Counted from the stretch's first letter, positions 1 to 6,537 are shown. The stretch is 6,537 nt of DNA from Deltaproteobacteria bacterium (GCA_019313105.1 JAFDBW010000224.1:1-6537); one strand, 5' to 3'. Made by a program: numbers and translations. Notes: generated by a model not told the origin, from the letters alone.

Positions 1-61
<61 letters not shown>

Positions 62-67
62 CTTAAA

Positions 68-144
68 GCGCCAGTAGCTCAGCTGGATAGAGCATCGGCC
101 TTCTAAGCCGACGGTCGAGGGTTCGAGTCCTTACTGGCGCGCCA
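68..144 (+). tRNA. tRNA-Arg(TCT)
   Basis: Arginine tRNA for AGA/AGG codons. The acceptor strands GCGCCAG (68-74) and CTGGCGC (134-140) pair perfectly, followed by discriminator G141 and encoded CCA (142-144). The anticodon arm is TCGGC/CTTCTAA/GCCGA, giving anticodon TCT. The D-arm GCTC..GAGC is normal. The T-arm is slightly weak: GAGGG pairs with CCTTA, with a G-A mismatch at the outermost pair (49-65) and one G-T wobble, while the TTCGAGT loop is canonical. It probably shares a transcript with tRNA-Pro upstream. Confidence 0.96.
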
Positions 145-175
145 AATTCTGGTGCTCGGGGGATGAAGTTTAACG

Positions 176-205
176 TTGACATTGTTCCTCGGCCTTGACT
201 AGTAT
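176..205 (+). promoter_or_regulatory. Probable sigma70 promoter for tRNA-His(-Leu)
   Basis: A perfect -35 hexamer TTGACA (176-181) is followed after 18 bp by TAGTAT (200-205), which keeps the key T, A and final A-T of the -10 consensus. The expected start point is near 211-213, a few bases before the tRNA-His 5' end at 217. It sits in the 72-bp gap after tRNA-Arg, which has no convincing terminator, so read-through from upstream may add to it. Confidence 0.6.
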
Positions 206-215
206 TTTGTCTTTA

Positions 216-293
<78 letters not shown>

Positions 294-395
294 TAAATAT
301 TCCGGGCCTGCCTTTTCCCCGTCGACCCCTCAGAATGTGGCGGTTATCCCGGGAAATGTCGGGCCTTAATTGTATGCGATGGGCCAGTTGGTTTC

Positions 396-480
396 GCGGG
401 TGTGGTGGAACTGGTAGACACGCTAGATTTAGGATCTAGTGCCGAGAGGCGTGGGGGTTCGAGTCCCTTCACCCGCACCA
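396..480 (+). tRNA. tRNA-Leu(TAG)
   Basis: Class II leucine tRNA for CUN codons. Acceptor strands GCGGGTG (396-402) and CACCCGC (470-476) pair fully, with discriminator A477 and encoded CCA (478-480). The anticodon arm CTAGA/TTTAGGA/TCTAG gives anticodon TAG. The long variable arm (TGCCGAGAGGCGT) is as expected for tRNA-Leu. The T-loop is TTCGAGT on a stem with two G-T wobbles. The trigger factor gene begins 86 bp downstream, and no terminator is visible between them, so co-transcription is possible. Confidence 0.97.
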
Positions 481-519
481 AATTCTTGAGCATGAAAAGT
501 GATTGATAAAGTTGTCGAC

Positions 520-539
520 GACAGTGCCCTGGCACTGTC
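520..539. repeat. Perfect 9+9 bp palindrome in the tig leader
   Basis: GACAGTGCC and GGCACTGTC form a perfect inverted repeat around a CT centre, ending 27 bp before the tig start codon. It lacks the T-run of an intrinsic terminator. A weak -35/-10 pair lies just upstream (TTGAGC 485-490, 16 bp, TAAAGT 507-512). If that is the tig promoter, the palindrome would sit at about +1 to +20. It could be an operator, an mRNA 5' hairpin, or a processing structure separating the tRNA from the mRNA. The repeat is certain; its role is inferred. Confidence 0.7.
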
Positions 540-554
540 ATGGCAGAGCAAATG

Positions 555-559
555 AGGAG
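555..559 (+). promoter_or_regulatory. Shine-Dalgarno of tig (fixes start at 567)
   Basis: AGGAG lies 7 bp before ATG 567. In-frame ATGs at 540 and 552 are further upstream or overlap this site and have no such motif before them. Trigger factors begin with M-x-V-x-V-E-D-[VL]-S-S, which matches translation from 567 and not from 540. Confidence 0.85.
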
Positions 560-566
560 CGTTAGC

Positions 567-1898
567 ATGAATGTGAAGGTTGAAGATGTCAGCAGCATCA
601 AAAAGAAGCTGATTTTTGAGGTTGCCCCGGAGCAAGTCGACAAGGAAATCGGTCGTGCCTATAAAAAAATCGGCAAGACCGCCAAGGTCAAAGGCTTCCG
701 GGCCGGCAAAGTGCCCGATTCGGTTCTGGAGAAGTATTATGGCGCCCAGATGGAGCAGGAGGTCCTGACCCGCCTGATCAACGATACTTACTTCAAGGCC
801 CTCGATGAGAATGATATCCCTGCGATTGGAGAGCCGAACATTGTCGATAGCAGCGGGATTAACAAGGGTGAAGCCTTCACCTATGAGGCAGAGGTTGAGA
901 TCAAACCGGAAGTGACGGCCAAGGATTACACCAAGCTGGCCCTGGAAAAGGAAAAGCTTGTTGTCGATGCCAAGGTCGTTGAGGGGCGTCTTGAAGAGAT
1001 GCGCACGTCCCGTTCACAGCTCGAAGTGACCACCCGCAAAAAGGCCCGCAAGGGTGATTCCGTGGTGATTGATTTCGAGGGTTTTGTTGATGGAGAGGCT
1101 TTTGAGGGCGGCAAAGGAGAAGATTACCTCCTCGAACTCGGCTCCGGTTCCTTTATCCCCGGCTTTGAAGAGCAGGTTGTCGGCATGAAACGGGAAGAGT
1201 CCAAGGATGTCGAAGTCTCTTTCCCCGAAGAGTACGGCCAGGCAGAGTTGGCCGGCAAGCCGGCGGTTTTCAAGGTGACGTTGAAGGAGATCAAGGAAAA
1301 GGTTGTTCCGGAGCTGAACGATGAATTTGCCAAAGGCTTCGGCGTTGATACACTGGACGAACTCAAGGGTGAATTGCAGAAGAGCCATGAGACCCAGGAG
1401 AAGAACCGGGTTGAGAATGACCTGCGTGAAAAGCTGGTCAGTGCCCTGATCGAGCGCAACCCGATCGAGGTCCCTGAGACGATGATTGCCAAACAGCTTG
1501 ATTACATGTATGAAAATATCAGCAACCGCATGCAGTCGCAGGGGATGTCTGTCGCCATGCTGGGGATCACTCCGGAGAATTTCCGCGAGAATTATCGTGA
1601 CACTGCTGTCGAGCAGGTCAGCGGCAACCTGATCCTTGAAGCGATCGGCCGCCAGGAGAGTATCCAGGCCGATGAAAGCGAAATTGACGCCAAGCTGGAA
1701 GAGATTTCCAGCATGGCCAATGCTCCCCTCGAGACAGTGAAGAAATACTACGCAGCGCCTGAAGCCCGCGTCGGCCTGATGGCGCAGATTGCGGAAGAAA
1801 AAGTCATCAGCTTTCTCCTGGACAGCGCCAAGGTCAAGGAAGTCTCACCGAAAAAACCGAAAAAGAAGACTGACAAGAAAACCGAGGAGGACGCATGA
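567..1898 (+). CDS. tig: Trigger factor, ribosome-associated chaperone/prolyl isomerase
   Basis: Cytosolic ATP-independent chaperone that docks at the ribosome exit tunnel, shields nascent chains and isomerises Xaa-Pro bonds. The protein has 443 residues, normal for the family. Residues 1 to about 112 form the ribosome-binding domain with the signature GFRAGKVP at 43-50 (E. coli GFRKGKVP). Residues 163-245 are the FKBP-like isomerase domain (GDSVVIDFEGF, then SGSFIPGFEEQVVGM). The rest is the helical substrate-cradle domain, ending in a Lys-rich tail (PKKPKKKTDKKTEEDA). The start at 567 is chosen over an in-frame ATG at 540 because of the Shine-Dalgarno and the family N-terminus. The stop TGA overlaps the clpP ATG, so translation is probably coupled. 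No clear promoter is seen; one may lie at 485-512, or the gene may be read from the tRNA promoter. Confidence 0.97.
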   Translation: MNVKVEDVSSIKKKLIFEVAPEQVDKEIGRAYKKIGKTAKVKGFRAGKVPDSVLEKYYGAQMEQEVLTRLINDTYFKALDENDIPAIGEPNIVDSSGINKGEAFTYEAEVEIKPEVTAKDYTKLALEKEKLVVDAKVVEGRLEEMRTSRSQLEVTTRKKARKGDSVVIDFEGFVDGEAFEGGKGEDYLLELGSGSFIPGFEEQVVGMKREESKDVEVSFPEEYGQAELAGKPAVFKVTLKEIKEKVVPELNDEFAKGFGVDTLDELKGELQKSHETQEKNRVENDLREKLVSALIERNPIEVPETMIAKQLDYMYENISNRMQSQGMSVAMLGITPENFRENYRDTAVEQVSGNLILEAIGRQESIQADESEIDAKLEEISSMANAPLETVKKYYAAPEARVGLMAQIAEEKVISFLLDSAKVKEVSPKKPKKKTDKKTEEDA

Positions 1899-2479
1899 AC
1901 CTGATTCCAATGGTCGTGGAGCAGACCGGACGTGGAGAACGCTCCTATGATATCTATTCACGGCTGCTCAAGGACCGGATTATTTTTCTTTTTTTTGGGA
2001 TTGACGATCATGTGGCCAACCTGGTGATTGCCCAGATGCTCTTTCTCGAATCGGAGGATTCTGAAAAAGACATCCATCTGTATATCAACTCACCGGGTGG
2101 CATAGTGACCGCCGGTCTGGCAATCTACGATACCATGCAGTACCTGAAAGCCCCTGTCTCGACAATCTGTGTCGGCCAGGCTGCCAGTATGGGGGCCCTG
2201 TTGCTCTCGTCCGGAACTTCCGGTAAGCGTTACGCCCTGCCACATTCGAGGATCATGATCCATCAGCCGCTCGGCGGCTTCCAGGGGCAGGCGACCGATA
2301 TCAGCATTCATGCCCAGGAAATCCTGCGTCTGAAGGAGACCTTGAACTCGATCATGGCCGAGCATACCGGCCAACCGATCAGCCAGTTATCGTCCGATAC
2401 GGAACGCGATTTCTTCATGGGTAGCGAAGCGGCCAAAGAGTATGGTATTATCGACGATATTGTGTCGAGAAAAGACTGA
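1895..2479 (+). CDS. clpP: ATP-dependent Clp protease proteolytic subunit ClpP
   Basis: Serine peptidase of family S14 that forms a double heptameric chamber and degrades proteins unfolded by ClpX or ClpA. The 194 residues begin MNLIPMVVEQ, with no propeptide of the E. coli kind. The catalytic triad is complete: Ser98 in GQAASMGA, His123 in MIHQPLGG and Asp172 in DTERDFF. The oligomerisation and substrate-strand motifs YINSPGG (63-69) and QGQATDI (130-136) are normal. One oddity is residues 33-35, Phe-Phe-Gly, where family members have a short Gly-containing turn (TGQ in E. coli, GSA in Bacillus), encoded within a T8 run. The start ATG overlaps the tig stop (ATGA), with AGGAGG at 1885-1890. 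clpX follows after 17 bp, so protease and unfoldase are made from one message. Confidence 0.97.
   Translation: MNLIPMVVEQTGRGERSYDIYSRLLKDRIIFLFFGIDDHVANLVIAQMLFLESEDSEKDIHLYINSPGGIVTAGLAIYDTMQYLKAPVSTICVGQAASMGALLLSSGTSGKRYALPHSRIMIHQPLGGFQGQATDISIHAQEILRLKETLNSIMAEHTGQPISQLSSDTERDFFMGSEAAKEYGIIDDIVSRKD
1989..1996 (+). repeat. T8 homopolymer inside clpP
   Basis: Eight T residues, preceded by TTTTTC, make a 14-base pyrimidine run (1983-1996) in codons 31-34 of clpP. It encodes the unusual Phe33-Phe34 pair. Loss of one T would lead to a stop at 2025-2027 and gain of one to a stop at 2002-2004, so any length change not a multiple of three would abolish ClpP. Confidence 0.9.
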
Positions 2480-2496
2480 TTTGAAGAGGTGAGGCA

Positions 2497-3744
2497 GTGA
2501 CGCAAAAGAGTGGCCACAATGACCAATTGACCTGTTCGTTCTGCGGCAAAGCGCAGGAAGAGGTGAAGAAGCTGATCGCCGGACCGGCAGTCTACATCTG
2601 TGATGAATGCATAGAACTGTGCAAAGACATCATCGCCGAAGAAGCCCAGCTTGATGAGACCCCGATGGGTGACGGCCTGCTGCCGAAGCCTGTTGAAATC
2701 AGGGACGTCCTGGATGATTTCGTGATCGGGCAGGAGCGGGCGAAAAAAGTCCTGGCGGTTGCTGTCTACAATCACTACAAACGCATCGAGGCCTCCGAAA
2801 AGGCCGGCGATGTTGAAATACAAAAGAGCAACATCCTCCTGCTCGGACCGACTGGCAGCGGCAAGACCCTGTTGGCCCAGACCCTGGCCAGGGTTCTGAA
2901 TGTTCCGTTTGCAATCGCTGATGCCACCAACCTGACCGAGGCCGGTTATGTCGGTGAAGATGTCGAGAATATTATCCTGAGTCTGTTACAGGCGGCCGAC
3001 TACGATCTGGAAAAGGCTCAGAAGGGGATTATCTATATCGACGAGGTCGACAAGATTGCCCGCAAATCGGATTCCCCATCGATCACCAGGGATGTATCCG
3101 GAGAAGGTGTCCAGCAGGCCCTGTTGAAAATTATCGAAGGGACGACCGCCAGCGTACCACCGAAAGGTGGCCGCAAACACCCCCAACAGGAATTCCTCAA
3201 AGTGGACACCACCAACATCCTGTTTATCTGCGGAGGCGCTTTCTCGGGGCTGGAAACGGTCATCAATCAACGCATCGGCGCCAAAACCATGGGTTTCGGT
3301 TACGAGTCTGTGAAGAAGGCCGATCTGAAGATTGGCGAGGTGCTGTGCCTGGTGGAACCGGGTGACCTGCTCAAGTATGGCCTGATCCCCGAGTTCATTG
3401 GACGTTTGCCGGTTGTCGCGACTCTTGACGAACTGGACGAGGACGCGTTGGTCAGAATCCTCTGCGAACCCAGGAACGCTCTGATCAAGCAGTACCAGAA
3501 GCTTTTTGACATGGAAAACGTTGATCTCAAGTTTACCGATGGTGCTCTGGTCGCTGTCGCCAAGGAGGACCTCAAGCGTAAAACCGGTGCTCGCGGTTTG
3601 CGTTCGATTCTTGAGAATGCGATGCTCGACGTCATGTATGATATTCATTCCCAGGATCGTGTCCGGGAGGTTGTCATCAATGAAGATGTGATTTTTAAGG
3701 GTTCACAGCCTATTATAATCTACGAATGCGCTGAGTCGGCCTGA
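2497..3744 (+). CDS. clpX: ATP-dependent Clp protease ATP-binding subunit ClpX
   Basis: AAA+ hexameric unfoldase that recognises tagged substrates such as ssrA-tagged proteins and threads them into ClpP. The 415 residues match the family length. The N-terminal zinc-binding domain has Cys13, Cys16, Cys35 and Cys38. In the ATPase module: Walker A GPTGSGKT (117-124), pore-1 loop GYVG (150-153), Walker B IIYIDE (178-183), RKH pore loop (226-228), GRLP with the arginine finger (Arg303), and sensor 2 GARGLR (364-369). The ClpP-docking loop reads MGF (265-267), a conservative form of the IGF tripeptide. The start is GTG, chosen because the zinc-finger domain follows at normal distance and AGAGGTGA (2485-2492) precedes it. 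Fully intact; no odd residues noticed. Confidence 0.98.
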   Translation: MTQKSGHNDQLTCSFCGKAQEEVKKLIAGPAVYICDECIELCKDIIAEEAQLDETPMGDGLLPKPVEIRDVLDDFVIGQERAKKVLAVAVYNHYKRIEASEKAGDVEIQKSNILLLGPTGSGKTLLAQTLARVLNVPFAIADATNLTEAGYVGEDVENIILSLLQAADYDLEKAQKGIIYIDEVDKIARKSDSPSITRDVSGEGVQQALLKIIEGTTASVPPKGGRKHPQQEFLKVDTTNILFICGGAFSGLETVINQRIGAKTMGFGYESVKKADLKIGEVLCLVEPGDLLKYGLIPEFIGRLPVVATLDELDEDALVRILCEPRNALIKQYQKLFDMENVDLKFTDGALVAVAKEDLKRKTGARGLRSILENAMLDVMYDIHSQDRVREVVINEDVIFKGSQPIIIYECAESA

Positions 3745-3749
3745 TAGAG

Positions 3750-3778
3750 TTCCTGTCGGGCGCTCGCTCAGCCGGAAG
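3750..3778 (+). promoter_or_regulatory. Possible hairpin masking the lon Shine-Dalgarno
   Basis: The likely lon Shine-Dalgarno GGAAG (3774-3778, 8 bp before ATG) follows GCC (3771-3773). TTCC at 3750-3753 and GGC at 3759-3761 can pair with GGAA and GCC, around a 9-base loop and with a 5-base bulge. A weaker register also exists. Such pairing would limit lon translation unless ribosomes from clpX or heat open it. This is inferred from base complementarity alone. Confidence 0.25.
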
Positions 3779-3786
3779 ATATTTTT

Positions 3787-6204
3787 ATGACCGAACTCCC
3801 TGAAGACGTCCTGTCTGAATCTGTACCCCCTGTATCATTTCCTGTTCTGCCGTTGCGGGATATTGTGATTTTCCCACACATGGTAACCCCCCTCTTTGTC
3901 GGGCGGCCAAAATCGATCCATGCTCTCGAATGGGCTATGGAACACGACAAGCAGGTGCTTCTCGTGACCCAGAAGGATCCGAAGACGGATGATCCCCTGG
4001 CTGACGATTTGTATGAAATGGGGACTTTGGGGCAGGTTGTGCAAATGCTGAAACTGCCTGACGGAACCGTCAAGGTCCTGGTAGAGGGTACGGTCAGGGC
4101 ACGCCTAATCGATTTCGAATACACTGACGAATGCATATTCGCAAACCTGCAGCAATTGCCGGATCAGGAAGCCATGTCTCCCGAACAGGAGGCCCTGATG
4201 CGCAGCGTCAACACGACCTTCGATACCTATGCCAACCTCAGCAAAAAGATTCCGGCAGAGATGGTGACGTCGATCGCCGGCGTCGAAGAACCGGGCCGTT
4301 TTGCCGACACCATTGTTGCGCATCTGACGGTGCCGATTTCCGACAAGCAGGAGATCCTCGAAGAGATGGACTCCCTGCTGCGCCTCGAGAAGCTTCTGGC
4401 TCTCATGGAGCGCGAGGTTGAAATCCTGCAGATTGAAAAGAAAATCCGCAATCGGGTCAAAAATCAGATGGAGCGCAGTCAGAAAGAGTACTATCTGAAT
4501 GAACAGATGCGGGCCATCCAGAAAGAGCTTGGCGAGAAGGACGAGTTCAAGCAGGAACTGCGTGAACTGGAAGAGAAAATCGTCAAAGCGCGAATGTCAA
4601 AGGAAGCAACCGACAAGGCCACGGCAGAACTGCGCAAGCTGAAAATGATGTCGCCAATGTCCGCCGAAGCGACGGTGGTCAGGAATTATATCGACTGGCT
4701 GGTGGCCTTACCATGGAAGAAGGGAACCAAGGACCAGATCGATCTGCTGCATGCTGAGGAAATCCTTGAAGAGGACCACTACGGTCTGGAAAAAGTCAAA
4801 GAACGGATCCTGGAATACCTGGCCGTGCAGGCGCTGGTCAAAAAAATCAAGGGCCCGATCCTCTGTCTGGTCGGCCCTCCCGGCGTCGGTAAAACCTCTC
4901 TCGGCCGTTCGGTGGCGAGAGCCATGGGGCGCAAGTTCATCCGCGTCTCGCTGGGGGGTGTGCGTGACGAAGCGGAAATCCGCGGCCACCGGCGTACTTA
5001 TATTGGCGCCATGCCCGGCAAGGTCATTCAGGGCTTGCGCAAGGTCGGCACACGCAACCCGGTTTTCCTGCTTGATGAGGTCGACAAGATGAGCACCGAT
5101 TTCCGCGGGGATCCGTCGTCTGCCCTCCTGGAAGTCCTGGATCCCGAGCAGAACCATAGCTTCGGTGATCACTTTCTCGATGTCGATTACGATCTTTCCT
5201 CGGTTATGTTTATCGCAACAGCGAATACCTTGCAGGCGATTCCCGGGCCATTGCGAGACCGCATGGAAGTGATCCGCATCGAAGGCTACACTGAAGAGGA
5301 GAAGGTGCATATCGCGGACCGCTATCTTTTGCCGAAGCAGTTGGAAACACACGGACTCAAAGAGGGCCAGGTCAAGTTCTCGGAGGCCGCCCTGCTTGAG
5401 ATTATCCGTCGTTATACAAGAGAAGCCGGTGTGCGGAACCTGGAGCGTGAGATCGCCAACGTGTTCCGCAAGATCGCCCGCGAGGTCGTCAAGGCTGGCC
5501 TGCAGGGAAACCGGTTCCAGGTCGGTGCACCACAAATCAAGAAGTACCTGGGCGTGCCGCGTTACAGCTTTGGTGTCCGGGAGGAAGAACACAGGATCGG
5601 ACTTGTCAACGGCCTGGCATGGACAGAAGTCGGGGGTGAGCTTCTGACTGTTGAAGTCACGGTCCTGCCCGGTCAGGGCAAGTTGACCGTGACCGGCAAA
5701 CTAGGGGAGGTCATGCGTGAATCAGCACAGGCAGCGCTCAGCTATGTGCGCTCCAGGTGGATGGAGTTGGGCCTGGAGAAGGACTTTTACACCAAGGTCG
5801 ACATTCACATCCATGTCCCGGAAGGTGCAATACCCAAGGATGGCCCATCCGCCGGAATCACTATGGCGACAGCTCTGGCCTCTGCCCTGACCGGGCTTGT
5901 GGTTGACCAGGACCTGGCAATGACAGGAGAAATTACCTTGCGAGGCCGCGTACTGGCGATTGGCGGACTGAAGGAGAAGCTCCTGGCATCCAAGCGTGCC
6001 GGTATCCACCGTGTCCTGATTCCGAAGGAGAACGAAAAAAATCTTGAAGAGGTCCCGGCAACGATTCGCCGGTCTCTGAAAATTATTCCGGTCGCACACA
6101 TGGATGAAGTTCTCGACGAAGCAATCCTGGGGAGCTTTTCGACGTCATCGACTGCGGACAATAAAGATTATGTGTTAGACCCTGATAAATCGGTGCATCA
6201 TTGA
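3787..6204 (+). CDS. lon: ATP-dependent protease Lon (endopeptidase La)
   Basis: Cytosolic homohexameric protease with ATPase and peptidase in one chain, which degrades misfolded and short-lived regulatory proteins. The 805 residues correspond to a full LonA. The N-terminal substrate-binding domain begins at about residue 18 (FPVLPLRDIVIFPHMVTPL). A charged helical region follows at roughly 190-300 (MEREVEILQIEKKI, then NEQMRAIQKELGE). The AAA+ module has Walker A GPPGVGKT (363-370) and Walker B VFLLDE, with Asp430 and Glu431. The protease domain holds the Ser-Lys dyad, Ser688 in PKDGPSAG (683-690) and Lys731 in GGLKEK. The short tail after about residue 785 is poorly conserved. It lies 42 bp after clpX, whose operon it probably shares, and has a modest Shine-Dalgarno GGAAG. 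No dedicated promoter is visible. Confidence 0.98.
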   Translation: MTELPEDVLSESVPPVSFPVLPLRDIVIFPHMVTPLFVGRPKSIHALEWAMEHDKQVLLVTQKDPKTDDPLADDLYEMGTLGQVVQMLKLPDGTVKVLVEGTVRARLIDFEYTDECIFANLQQLPDQEAMSPEQEALMRSVNTTFDTYANLSKKIPAEMVTSIAGVEEPGRFADTIVAHLTVPISDKQEILEEMDSLLRLEKLLALMEREVEILQIEKKIRNRVKNQMERSQKEYYLNEQMRAIQKELGEKDEFKQELRELEEKIVKARMSKEATDKATAELRKLKMMSPMSAEATVVRNYIDWLVALPWKKGTKDQIDLLHAEEILEEDHYGLEKVKERILEYLAVQALVKKIKGPILCLVGPPGVGKTSLGRSVARAMGRKFIRVSLGGVRDEAEIRGHRRTYIGAMPGKVIQGLRKVGTRNPVFLLDEVDKMSTDFRGDPSSALLEVLDPEQNHSFGDHFLDVDYDLSSVMFIATANTLQAIPGPLRDRMEVIRIEGYTEEEKVHIADRYLLPKQLETHGLKEGQVKFSEAALLEIIRRYTREAGVRNLEREIANVFRKIAREVVKAGLQGNRFQVGAPQIKKYLGVPRYSFGVREEEHRIGLVNGLAWTEVGGELLTVEVTVLPGQGKLTVTGKLGEVMRESAQAALSYVRSRWMELGLEKDFYTKVDIHIHVPEGAIPKDGPSAGITMATALASALTGLVVDQDLAMTGEITLRGRVLAIGGLKEKLLASKRAGIHRVLIPKENEKNLEEVPATIRRSLKIIPVAHMDEVLDEAILGSFSTSSTADNKDYVLDPDKSVHH

Positions 6205-6224
6205 GCAAACCAGCCAATTATTGC

Positions 6225-6254
6225 TTGACTAGATTTTAAAGCGTCTGATATAAA
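6225..6254 (+). promoter_or_regulatory. Extended -10 sigma70 promoter for hup
   Basis: TTGACT (6225-6230) and TATAAA (6249-6254) are spaced by 18 bp, and the -10 is preceded by TG at 6246-6247 (the TGn extended form). The expected start is near 6260, giving a leader of about 45 bases. It lies in the 101-bp gap after lon, where no intrinsic terminator is seen, so hup may be expressed both from here and by read-through. Confidence 0.75.
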
Positions 6255-6294
6255 TAAGGCCGTTTCAGCAGGGCTTAATCATTCTTTTATACGT

Positions 6295-6299
6295 GGAGG
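6295..6299 (+). promoter_or_regulatory. Shine-Dalgarno of hup (fixes GTG start)
   Basis: GGAGG lies 6 bp before GTG 6306. The ATG at 6301 is only 1 bp away and runs into TGA after two codons, so it cannot start the gene. Confidence 0.85.
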
Positions 6300-6305
6300 T
6301 ATGTT

Positions 6306-6537
6306 GTGACAAAGGCCGATCTTGTTAATTCAATCGCAGAGAAGGCGGGACTGAGTAAAGCTGATGCAGAAAAGGCTCTGAAAGCATTTACGGATGCCGT
6401 GACGGACGCCCTGAAAGCAGGCGAAAAGGTCTCTTTGGTTGGTTTTGGTACTTTCAGCGTAGGTCAACGCGCTGCTCGCACGGGTCAGAATCCCCAAAAA
6501 AAAAAAAAAATCAACATCCCTGCGGCAAAAGTTCCCA
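6306..6537 (+). CDS. hup: DNA-binding protein HU, 3' end missing
   Basis: Small histone-like protein that dimerises and bends DNA in the nucleoid. The 77 visible residues start MTKADLVNSIAEKAGLSKAD and cover nearly the whole fold. The helical dimer part is residues 1-45, then VSLVGFGTFSV (42-52), then the beta-ribbon arm with RTGQNPQ, where Pro63 is the DNA-intercalating proline, and finally IPAAKVP. About 13 residues of the last helix lie beyond the window. The GTG start is set by GGAGG and by the family N-terminus. Two oddities lie in the arm: Gln61 where Arg is usual, and Lys65-68 replacing the usual Thr-Gly-x-Glu at the ribbon tip, encoded by 15 consecutive A. The frame downstream is correct. 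hup following lon is common in proteobacteria, and it has its own promoter here. IHF is excluded by the HU-like N-terminus, though the exact HU subtype is open. Confidence 0.95.
   Translation, partial: MTKADLVNSIAEKAGLSKADAEKALKAFTDAVTDALKAGEKVSLVGFGTFSVGQRAARTGQNPQKKKKINIPAAKVP
6496..6510 (+). repeat. A15 homopolymer inside hup
   Basis: Fifteen consecutive A encode the end of Gln64, Lys65 to Lys68 and the first base of Ile69. The conserved sequence after it (INIPAAKVP) is in frame, so the length is right modulo three. Tracts of this length are known sites of polymerase slippage. One A more or fewer would change frame without a stop before the window end. Confidence 0.9.

Noticed and set aside
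194..202. CTTGACTAG repeated at 6224-6232
   Set aside because: At 6224 it contains the hup -35, but at 194 no -10 lies at the right distance; a shared 9-mer is best explained by chance.
540..566. Upstream in-frame start for tig at 540
   Set aside because: It would add nine residues not typical of trigger factors, overlap the palindrome's end and ignore the AGGAG placed for ATG 567.
344..643. Minus-strand reading frames over tRNA-Leu and the tig start
   Set aside because: They cover a tRNA and the conserved tig N-terminus on the other strand, with no recognisable protein or ribosome-binding site.
4708..5592. Long minus-strand reading frame (294 codons) opposite lon
   Set aside because: It lies entirely inside the conserved lon coding sequence; such antisense frames are common in GC-rich genes and this one resembles no family I know.
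6202..6227. Inverted repeat AGCAA/TTGCT after lon as a terminator
   Set aside because: Only five Watson-Crick pairs with a 12-base loop, low GC and no T-run; it also abuts the hup -35 box.
6301..6309. ATG at 6301 as start of hup
   Set aside because: It reads ATG TTG TGA, stopping at once, and is only 1 bp from the Shine-Dalgarno.

Overview
The window is a conserved bacterial housekeeping locus: a tRNA cluster followed by the proteostasis operon tig-clpP-clpX-lon and the start of a gene for the nucleoid protein HU. All genes are on the + strand. Nothing in it looks like mobile DNA, CRISPR, a phage or a new multi-gene system.

Organism. The order tig-clpP-clpX-lon-hup is shared by many proteobacteria. 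The protein sequences (ClpP starting directly at MNLIPMVVEQ without a propeptide, ClpX with a KTMGFG loop, HU starting MTKADLV) look most like Desulfuromonadales/Geobacterales-type bacteria (the former Deltaproteobacteria). This placement rests on remembered resemblance, not on a search.

Layout. 1-480: four tRNAs, Pro(TGG, 5' end cut off), Arg(TCT), His(GTG) and Leu(TAG), all with CCA encoded. A good sigma70-type promoter lies between Arg and His, so the cluster probably has at least two transcription units. 481-566: short tig leader with a perfect 9+9 bp palindrome. 567-3744: tig, clpP and clpX, tightly packed, with a 4-bp ATGA overlap between tig and clpP and a 17-bp gap before clpX. 3745-3786: gap before lon, in which the lon Shine-Dalgarno can pair with upstream bases. 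3787-6204: lon. 6205-6305: intergenic region with an extended -10 promoter. 6306-6537: hup, cut by the window end after 77 codons.

How the genes work together. Trigger factor meets nascent chains at the ribosome. ClpX unfolds tagged or damaged proteins and feeds them to the ClpP chamber. Lon degrades misfolded and regulatory proteins alone. HU compacts DNA and has its own promoter here. All catalytic motifs of ClpP, ClpX and Lon are intact.

The unusual points are small. ClpP has Phe-Phe-Gly where the family normally has a small/Gly turn, encoded over a T8 run. HU has Lys-Lys-Lys-Lys where the family usually has Thr-Gly-x-Glu at the tip of the DNA-binding arm, encoded by an A15 run. Both keep the reading frame. 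They may be real variants, slippage sites or homopolymer sequence errors.
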